A program made the translations under genes and the position numbers. The notes under the pieces are model-generated. The model did no database searches and was not told the DNA's origin. It worked only from the letters and a program-made list of their open reading frames with translations. DNA of 64,000 nt from Pseudoxanthomonas sp. X-1 (GTDB lineage Bacteria > Pseudomonadota > Gammaproteobacteria > Xanthomonadales > Xanthomonadaceae): positions 470,001 through 534,000 of the forward strand of contig NZ_CP083376.1 in NCBI RefSeq assembly GCF_020042665.1, in the 5' to 3' direction. Below, in pieces: positions 58,052 through 64,000 of the stretch. Position 1 is the stretch's first letter; each line of letters begins with the position of its first letter.

Positions 58052-58092
58052 GGGGCCCGGCCATGGCCGCCGTCGGCGGCCGTGGCGCGGCT

Positions 58093-59466
58093 TCAGCCCT
58101 GGATCGAGATGAAGATGATCACCAGGCCGATCGGCACCACGTAGCGCACGGCGATGCGCCAGGCGGAAAACAGCGCCGGATGGGTCATGCGCAGCTCCTT
58201 GGCCACCACCTCGCGCGACAGCGCCCAGCCGGCGATCAGCGCCACCATCAGTCCGCCCAGCGGCATCAGGATGTTGGAGGTCAGGTAATCGAGCAGGTCG
58301 AACGGCGTGCTGGTCGAGGCCACGCCCAGCCAGGTCAGCGGGTGCACGTCCTTCCAGCGGTTGAAGGAGAACACGGTGATGAAGCCGGTCAGCCAGATCG
58401 CCAGGCCCGAGAGCCAGGCAAGCCGACGGCGCGAGGCGCCGGTGCGCTCTTCCAGCCAGGCCACGATCGATTCCTGCATCACGATCGTGGCGGTCAGCGC
58501 GGCGAAGGACAGCAGCATGAACAACAGCGCGCCGAACACCGCGCCGCCGGGCATCTGCGAAAACGCGACGGGCAGGGTCACGAAGATCAGGCCCGGGCCC
58601 TGCGCGGGCGCCAGGTCGAACTGGAACACCAGCGGAAAGATCGACATGCCCGCCAGCAGCGCCACCAGCCCCTGCGCCATCGCCACGGTGACCACGGCCC
58701 TGGAGATCGAGTACTCCGACTTCATGTAGGCGCCCATGGTCATCATCACGCCCACGCCGATGCCCAGCGAGAAGAACGCCTGGCCCACCGCGGCGATCAC
58801 GATGTCCCAGCTGATCAGCGAAAAATCCGGCACGAACAGGAACCGCGCGGCCTTGCCGGCGCTGCCGTAGACCACCGCGAAGACCAGCAGGCCGATCAGG
58901 ATCAGAAAGCGAAGCGGCGTCAGGATCCCGGCCACGCGCTCGATGCCCTTGTTGACGCCGAAGCTGATCACGAAGGCGGTGGTGGCGACGAAGAAGCCCG
59001 AGCACGCCAGCATGGCGATGGGGCTGTCCATCATCGTGGCCTGCATCTGCGTGGCGCTCTCGGCGGTGACGCCGGAAAAACCGCGGGTGATGGACAGCAC
59101 GAAGTAGTACAGCATCCAGCCGCAGACCACGAAGTAGAAGCTCAGGATCAGGAAGATGCTGATCAGCGCGAGCCAGCCGAACGACTTCCATGCCTTGCCG
59201 ATGCCATAGCGTTCCACCAGTACCTGCATGTTGCCCACCACGCTGCGCCCGCCGATGCGGCCCAGCAGCATCTCGGCCATCAGGGCCGGGATGGCCAGCA
59301 CCATCAGCGCGATGAAGTACAGCGCGACGAACAGGCCGCCGCCGTTGACCCCGGCCAGGTAACTGAACTTCCAGACATTGGCGATCCCTGCCTCGGTGCC
59401 GATGGCGGCGATCAGGAACAGCAGGTTGGACGACCAGGCGCGGCGTGCGGGGGCGGCGATGCTCAT
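58093..59466 (-). CDS. sodium-dependent transporter, NSS (SNF) family
   Basis: 457 residues with about eleven to twelve membrane helices. Helix 1 has the NSS sodium/substrate motif GIANVWKFSYLAGVNGGGLF, close to the canonical NVWRFPY. The family imports amino acids (tryptophan in TnaT, leucine in LeuT) with Na+. The substrate here is unknown; an aromatic amino acid would suit the neighbouring indole catabolism (inference). Four bp separate its start from the upstream aldo/keto reductase stop, so these two minus-strand genes are cotranscribed. Confidence 0.92.
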   Translation of the reverse strand: MSIAAPARRAWSSNLLFLIAAIGTEAGIANVWKFSYLAGVNGGGLFVALYFIALMVLAIPALMAEMLLGRIGGRSVVGNMQVLVERYGIGKAWKSFGWLALISIFLILSFYFVVCGWMLYYFVLSITRGFSGVTAESATQMQATMMDSPIAMLACSGFFVATTAFVISFGVNKGIERVAGILTPLRFLILIGLLVFAVVYGSAGKAARFLFVPDFSLISWDIVIAAVGQAFFSLGIGVGVMMTMGAYMKSEYSISRAVVTVAMAQGLVALLAGMSIFPLVFQFDLAPAQGPGLIFVTLPVAFSQMPGGAVFGALLFMLLSFAALTATIVMQESIVAWLEERTGASRRRLAWLSGLAIWLTGFITVFSFNRWKDVHPLTWLGVASTSTPFDLLDYLTSNILMPLGGLMVALIAGWALSREVVAKELRMTHPALFSAWRIAVRYVVPIGLVIIFISIQG

Positions 59467-59470
59467 CGGG

Positions 59471-60880
59471 TCACTTGTGCAGGTCGTACTTCATGATGCG
59501 GCCGTGGCGGCCTGCGATGTCGCGCTCCAAGCCGTACACATCGCCCAGCGGTCCGACCCGGCGCGCGGTGACGGCCTGGATCAGGGCGAGGTCGTCGGCA
59601 TCCAGCGCCACGCTGCCCACCCGGCGATGGGCGTCCAGATGCGCGGCGCTGGTGGCGCCGACGATCGCGGCGGCCACGTTGGGGCGGGTCAGCACGGCGG
59701 CGCTGGCGATCGTGGCGATGTCGCAGCCATGCTTGGCGCCGACGGCGGCCAGGGCCTGCAACAGGTCCTGGTACAGCGCCCAGCCGCCGAAGTCCTCGAT
59801 GATGAGCTTGTACTTGACCAGCGAACGGTTGGCGAAGGTTTCGGTCGGCTCCGGCTTGCCCAGCCAGCGCTCGGACAGGAAGCCGCCGGCGACCGTGCCG
59901 TAGCACAGGAAGGCGATGTCGTTGGCCTGGCAGAACGCGGCCATGCCGTGCTCGGGGCGGTGGTCCAGCACCGAGTACTGCACCTGGTGGCTGAGCACGC
60001 GCACGCCAGCATCGAGCAGTTCGGCCAGATGCGGCACGTCGAAATTGGTCACGCCGATATGCTGGATCTTGCCGGCGCGCTGCAGGCGCGCCAGTTCCAG
60101 CGCGGCTTCCACATAGCCGGGAATCCCGAAGTTCCACCAGTGGAACTGCACCAGGTCCAGCGATTCCTGCTTGAGGCGGCGCAGCGAGCGGTCGATGCTC
60201 GATTCGACCAGCGCCGGGTCGACGCGGTCCAGCGCGGCCAGGTCCGGCACGAACTTGGTGTGCACGCGCACCGACTTGGCCAGCGCGGGATAGGCGGCGC
60301 GGAAGTCCCCGATCATCTCCTCGACGCCGGTGTAGATGTCGGCGCAGTCGAAGGTGGTGATGCCGGCCTCGACGAAGCTGGCCATGTCCTTGAGCGCCTG
60401 GTCGCGATCGATCGCGCCATGGTCGCCGGACAGGTGCCAGCCGCCCTTGATCAGGCGCGAGATGTCATAGCCCGGCGCCAGCGTGGCGCGCGGCACGCCG
60501 GTGGCGGCAGGCGCGGACGCGGGCAGGGCGACGGCGGTGGTGTCGGCGCGCCTGAAGGTGCGCTTGCCGGTGCGGGTGATCCTCAGGCGCACCGGGCAGT
60601 TGGGATCGGGATTGGCGATTTCCTCGTCGGAGGTCATCCAGTCCAGCGGCGCGGTCTCGCGCTGCTTGGCCGCCAGCAGCGGCAGCACCGCCGACAGCGA
60701 GTAGATCGAGAATCCCTGGCCTGGCGGCAGGTAGAGCATCTCGCCCTTCAGCTCGAAGTAGTCGCCCGGCTGCGCGCCGCTGTAGACCTTTGCGCCCGGT
60801 GGGGCCACGGCTTCGACCTTGAGGTCGTAGAGTTCAAAGCTGTCGTTGTGTTCTGCAGCCACGGATTCCTGTTGCTCCAT
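59471..60880 (-). CDS. TIGR04076-like domain fused to aldo/keto reductase
   Basis: 469 residues, about 140 longer than a normal aldo/keto reductase. Residues about 15-105 (FELYDLKVEAVAPPGAKVYS, GDYFELKGEMLYLPPGQGF, DPNCPVRLRITRTG) resemble the small TIGR04076 family. A Pro/Ala linker (115-130) leads to the AKR barrel, with tetrad residues Asp and Tyr in FDCADIYTG, Lys in HTKFVPD and His in QFHWWN, and the CYGTVAGGFLSERWLG and GATSAAHL regions. Substrate unknown. Both parts are in one uninterrupted frame, so this is a true fusion here. Located upstream of the NSS transporter on the same transcript. Confidence 0.85.
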   Translation of the reverse strand: MEQQESVAAEHNDSFELYDLKVEAVAPPGAKVYSGAQPGDYFELKGEMLYLPPGQGFSIYSLSAVLPLLAAKQRETAPLDWMTSDEEIANPDPNCPVRLRITRTGKRTFRRADTTAVALPASAPAATGVPRATLAPGYDISRLIKGGWHLSGDHGAIDRDQALKDMASFVEAGITTFDCADIYTGVEEMIGDFRAAYPALAKSVRVHTKFVPDLAALDRVDPALVESSIDRSLRRLKQESLDLVQFHWWNFGIPGYVEAALELARLQRAGKIQHIGVTNFDVPHLAELLDAGVRVLSHQVQYSVLDHRPEHGMAAFCQANDIAFLCYGTVAGGFLSERWLGKPEPTETFANRSLVKYKLIIEDFGGWALYQDLLQALAAVGAKHGCDIATIASAAVLTRPNVAAAIVGATSAAHLDAHRRVGSVALDADDLALIQAVTARRVGPLGDVYGLERDIAGRHGRIMKYDLHK

Positions 60881-61033
60881 TGGGGCGAAAACGCGCCGGT
60901 CCCGATGCCCCGGAGCGGGGCGGCGGCGCCATTTCCAAAAGGTGGTTGGGCCAGGAAAGCATCCGTGAATCGGGTTGGCATTAGGGGCTGAGTTAGTTGC
61001 CGCGGCTGCAACGTTCTGCCGCCCAGGCGCAGG

Positions 61034-61963
61034 TCAGGGCGCGATGCGACCCTTGTCCAGCTGCGGCAGGCCGCGCAGGTAGCTTTCCAGCATGGTCATC
61101 AGCTGCGCGGGGCCGGGCGGCAGGCGCCGGCCCAGGCGCCGGATCAGCGAGACCGGCGTCTGTTCGCTGAAGGCCGGGTTGTCCAGCGGCAACGCCACGA
61201 ACTGACCCTTGGCCAGTTCCTTGGACGCGGCCAGGACGGAGAACAGGGTGATGAACTGTCCGGAGTGCAGCAGGTCGCGGATCATGTTGATCGAATTGGA
61301 GGTCACGCACGGCTCCAGCGTGATCTGTTCGGCGGCCTCGCCCTGGCGCAGCAGCTGGCGGGTGCGGTTGGACGCCTCGGGCAGGCACAGGTTGTAGCTG
61401 GCCAGGTCGGCCAGTCGGACGCTGTCGCGGCTGGCCAGCGGATGGTTGTGTTTCATCACCACGCACAGCGGCTGCGGTACGGCGTGCTGGATACGGATGC
61501 GCGGATCGTCGGTCGGCCCGTAGATCAGGCCGAGGTGGGCCTCGTCCTCGGCCACCATGCGGGTGACCTCGTTGGAAGACACCACCATGTGGACGCTCAG
61601 GGTGATGCCGGCGTGGCGTTTGGTGAAGGCCGAGACCACCTCGGTCAGGCCCTTGCCGATGAAGCCTTCGCCCAGGGCCAGCTTGACCCGGCCCGAGCGC
61701 AGCGACTTCAGGTCGGCCAGCTGCGACTCGAAGTTCTCGCCGTGAGCCAGCTGTTCCTGGTAGAAGCGGACGCCCAGCTCGCCGGCCTCGGTCAGGATGA
61801 TGTTGCGGCGGCCATGCTCGATCATGGTCACGCCGGCCTCCGCTTCCAGCTGCGCGATCTGGCGGCTGATCGAGGACACCGCCACCCCCAGCTTGTCGGC
61901 CGCCGCGCGCATGGAGCCCAGGCGATGGGATTCGTAGAGATAGCGGAAATTGAGGCTGTGCAT
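61034..61963 (-). CDS. LysR-family transcriptional regulator
   Basis: 309 residues. Helix-turn-helix in the first 60 residues (RYLYESHRLGSMRAAADKLGVAVSSISRQIAQLEAEAGV) and a substrate-binding domain (KLALGEGFIGKGLTEVVSAF, PLASRDSVRLADLASYNLCL). Immediately downstream of the AKR gene's promoter side, in the same direction (AKR start at 60880, 153 bp away). It may control the AKR-transporter unit; target not evident. The start at 61963 gives MHSLNFRYL, the usual LysR beginning. Confidence 0.92.
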   Translation of the reverse strand: MHSLNFRYLYESHRLGSMRAAADKLGVAVSSISRQIAQLEAEAGVTMIEHGRRNIILTEAGELGVRFYQEQLAHGENFESQLADLKSLRSGRVKLALGEGFIGKGLTEVVSAFTKRHAGITLSVHMVVSSNEVTRMVAEDEAHLGLIYGPTDDPRIRIQHAVPQPLCVVMKHNHPLASRDSVRLADLASYNLCLPEASNRTRQLLRQGEAAEQITLEPCVTSNSINMIRDLLHSGQFITLFSVLAASKELAKGQFVALPLDNPAFSEQTPVSLIRRLGRRLPPGPAQLMTMLESYLRGLPQLDKGRIAP

Positions 61964-62971
61964 GGCGGCCGGCGGCGGGGATCGCGACGCCGCTTTTATA
62001 GCAGGCACGGATCGCCCGCGCCGGCCCCGGCGCGCGCGGGATGGCCTGGTGCGGCATCCAAGATGGCGGCGCAGTTGTGCTGCCGAAACCTTGGGCAACG
62101 GCATGCATTTGTCGTTGCCGACTTGTCCCCCGTGGCGCCTTCCAACCAGGGTCGGATGGACTCATTGTTGGGTGTCCACCTCGCCACCAGATCCTGCAGA
62201 GACCTTCCGGCCGCATCGCGCTGGCAACCGGGGTCGAGCTACCCTGTATCAGCGCCGCGGTGCCCGGCCCGGATCGACCGGCTCCCGGCAGCGCTGGCCC
62301 CCTTGCGGGCATCTGCATGACGCAGGAAAGCCTCGCTCGCATACGATGGCGCGCGTCGAACCTGGAACTTGCCATCCAAAGAGGAAGCCGGCGATCGTCG
62401 CCATTTCGCCTGCGCTCTGGGTGCAAGGGCGCGCCGTAGTGAGGCGTCTGGCGCGGGAACGCGTGCGCGCAGCCTGTTCATGTCATGGATTTCACGAGAT
62501 AAGCAATTGATGTACCAAGGGAAAACGTTGTCCGTTGCGCCCATGATGGAACGGGGAGAAAATTCTTTGATATCAGTGGCTTACATGGCGACGTGTGCGA
62601 TTCGTGTGCAGCCATTTGCACACATGACACGTCCGTCGAGCCAGCGCTCAACATTGCGAATCGCCATTGCCGGCAGTGGAATGCAATCAAGTGCGCGCGT
62701 CGCGAGCAAGAACATCTGAGGACTGGAACGTGCGGATAGCGTGGATTCGATCCGCATCCGCTCCTCGGCAGAGCAGTCCAATAGAGCAAATTACGTACGC
62801 TGCGACGTGACGGAGGGTGGATACTGGACTGAGGCTTGGTGAAGGTAGGGGGCTGACAATACTGGGGGTGCTGTTCCTGCGAGAAAGTGAAATGCTGAAA
62901 CTAAACTCCTTTTTGGCCCGCTTCTCACGGCCAGAAAACTTGATTCGACCGCGCCATCTGGGGAAGGATGC
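61964..62971. other. gene-poor junction region, base composition shift
   Basis: About 1 kb with no credible gene. The left part stays very G+C-rich; from about 62480 A+T rises sharply (runs such as AAAATTCTTTGATATC at 62559-62574). Frames on either strand give short Cys- and Met-rich products without domains. No tRNA, integrase or transposase was seen. It marks the boundary of the atypical segment that follows. Confidence 0.5.
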
Positions 62972-63484
62972 ATGGTTTCGCGAAAGAAGCCGTTTGACAT
63001 CATAGACGCTACGAAAGAACTCAAGGCAGGCACCTGGAGTTTTTTCTTGGATCTCAAGAGTTGGAAGGCCTTCAGGGATGCCTATGGATTGACTTGGCAC
63101 AGTGTCCCTTTCACTCCCGCGAACAAGACTAAAGTTCCAAAGGTGCGCGGAATATACGTTTTCAGCGTGGAACTTGGTGACCACAATCTGCCACCGCACG
63201 GTTATGTAATGTATGCCGGTGTTTCTGGTCTAAAAGGAAAGGCGCACCTTCATACGCGCTACGGGCAGTACCTAAACGAACACAAACGACGGAAGGCAAG
63301 GCCGAGCGTGGTCCTTATGCTTCAGAACTGGAAGGAAGGGCTAACTTTCAGCTACGCGCAAATCACGGATCGCCGTGTAAGTCTGAAGAAGCTCGAAACT
63401 TCGTTCTTGAATGCAGTTCAGCCGCCAATCAATCTCATGGATTTTTCCGCCGAGATCACGAAGGTAAGAAAGGTGAGGTTCTAA
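62972..63484 (+). CDS. GIY-YIG-like nuclease domain protein
   Basis: 170 residues. The expected active-site series of the GIY-YIG fold is visible in order: Gly60-Ile61-Tyr62 (RGIYVFS), Tyr81-x-Gly83 (YVMYAGVSG), Arg96 (HTRYGQY), Glu142 (KKLETSFL) and Asn154 (QPPINLM). So the nuclease centre looks intact. The N-terminal 55 residues are unassigned. GGGGAAGG precedes the ATG. Codon use is more A/T-rich than upstream genes. The stop TAA overlaps the ATG of the DGQHR gene (TAATG), so the two are coupled. I infer a DNA-processing or restriction role; no exact family is recognised. Confidence 0.78.
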   Translation: MVSRKKPFDIIDATKELKAGTWSFFLDLKSWKAFRDAYGLTWHSVPFTPANKTKVPKVRGIYVFSVELGDHNLPPHGYVMYAGVSGLKGKAHLHTRYGQYLNEHKRRKARPSVVLMLQNWKEGLTFSYAQITDRRVSLKKLETSFLNAVQPPINLMDFSAEITKVRKVRF

Positions 63485-64000
63485 TGAAGAAGGAACCTAT
63501 GGTGCTCCCAGCCTTACGCGGGCAATTTGGAGATTGGGTGTACTACACATGCCTGTTCCCCATCAGAGAGTTGGGGCTGCGGGTGGACTACGCCCACGAC
63601 ATACACAAGGATAAAGAACTGTCCCGACTGATTCAACGCGTGCTAGAAGGACGTCGCGCCGATCGCATTGCACAGTACCTAACGGAGAACTCAGAAAGAT
63701 TCTTCAGTTCACTGGTGCTGGCGACTTATGGGGGGGACCCTCATTGGCTGGAAATTGGGCATCTTAAGGCGCACAGTCGAAATAAGATTGTGGACGCGGT
63801 TCCAGGTGATGCAACGGACAATTTGGGATTTTTATATCTTACTGGCAAGGAAAGCATGTTTGCCGTAGATGGGCAACATCGTCTTGCGGGCATAAAAAAA
63901 ATACTGTCTGACAAGCAGGCGATTCATGAAGATTTAGTGCCTGTCATTGTGGTCGGTCATAAGAAGACCCGGGCAGGTCTTCAACGAACACGTCGGCTTT
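63484..64000 (+). CDS. DGQHR-domain protein (DndB-like), 5' part only
   Basis: Read in frame from ATG 63484 to the window end with no stop: 172 residues so far. It contains VDGQHRLAGIKKIL at 128-141, the exact DGQHR motif that names the family including DndB of DNA phosphorothioation systems and related proteins of 7-deazaguanine DNA-modification clusters. The beginning (MKKEPMVLPALRGQFGDWVY) and the middle (RIAQYLTENSERFFSSLVLATYG) match the usual pattern before the motif. DGQHR proteins typically exceed 350 residues, so about half is missing. Coupled to the GIY-YIG gene. Which DNA-modification or defence system it belongs to depends on genes beyond the window. Confidence 0.82.
   Translation, partial: MKKEPMVLPALRGQFGDWVYYTCLFPIRELGLRVDYAHDIHKDKELSRLIQRVLEGRRADRIAQYLTENSERFFSSLVLATYGGDPHWLEIGHLKAHSRNKIVDAVPGDATDNLGFLYLTGKESMFAVDGQHRLAGIKKILSDKQAIHEDLVPVIVVGHKKTRAGLQRTRRL

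Noticed and set aside
62369..62789. Short frames of 100-116 codons on both strands in the junction region.
   Set aside because: No ribosome site, domain or plausible composition; the frames cross the compositional break.

Overview
The window looks like chromosomal DNA of a gammaproteobacterium of the Xanthomonadaceae/Lysobacteraceae. The evidence is very high G+C over most of its length, short ATGA-type overlaps between genes, a glycogen/trehalose operon in the order glgA-glgB-treZ-malQ-treY-DUF2934-glgX, and several small lipoproteins of the kind found in that family. The genus cannot be decided from this sequence.

Layout. 1-2114: 3' part of a 23S rRNA gene, the 5S rRNA gene and a strong terminator, the end of an rrn operon whose 16S and spacer tRNAs lie upstream of the window. 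2441-13716: housekeeping and accessory genes: a glycine-zipper protein, a DhaK-DhaL fused dihydroxyacetone kinase, DUF808 and DUF998 membrane proteins, an AcuI/YhdH reductase, a DUF1302 outer-membrane protein, a LytS/AlgR-type two-component pair and a GNAT acetyltransferase. 14440-28513: a tightly overlapped operon for glycogen synthesis and its conversion to trehalose, ending in a DUF2934 protein, glgX and an iron-sulfur (6-4) photolyase. 28712-39673: mixed core genes: a serine hydrolase, a TIGR01777 epimerase, short-form gnd, a lytic transglycosylase, a soluble aldose dehydrogenase, an HAD hydrolase and several small exported proteins, with short intergenic palindromes.

40184-50566: the most notable region. 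It is one co-directional run of twelve genes containing a full indole-3-acetic acid (auxin) degradation set in the order iacH-A-B-I-C-D-E-F-G. Three further genes come first: an aspartate/aromatic aminotransferase, a ketopantoate-reductase-like dehydrogenase and a class II aldolase. IacA with the flavin reductase IacG should hydroxylate the indole ring. IacE is a short-chain dehydrogenase. IacC/IacD with the reductase IacF form a Rieske dioxygenase, known in other bacteria to act in the step leading to catechol. No MarR-type iacR and no catechol-cleavage genes are in the window. A TonB-dependent receptor and a PA14-containing GH3 glucosidase follow. Next come a LysR/DJ-1/ABM cluster, an NSS-family sodium symporter, a TIGR04076-aldo/keto reductase fusion and a second LysR gene.

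61964-64000: about 1 kb without a convincing gene, where composition drops from very G+C-rich to nearly balanced. It is followed by a GIY-YIG-like nuclease gene that overlaps a DGQHR-domain (DndB-like) gene cut by the window end. This looks like the edge of an acquired island, possibly a DNA-modification or defence locus, most of which lies outside the window.
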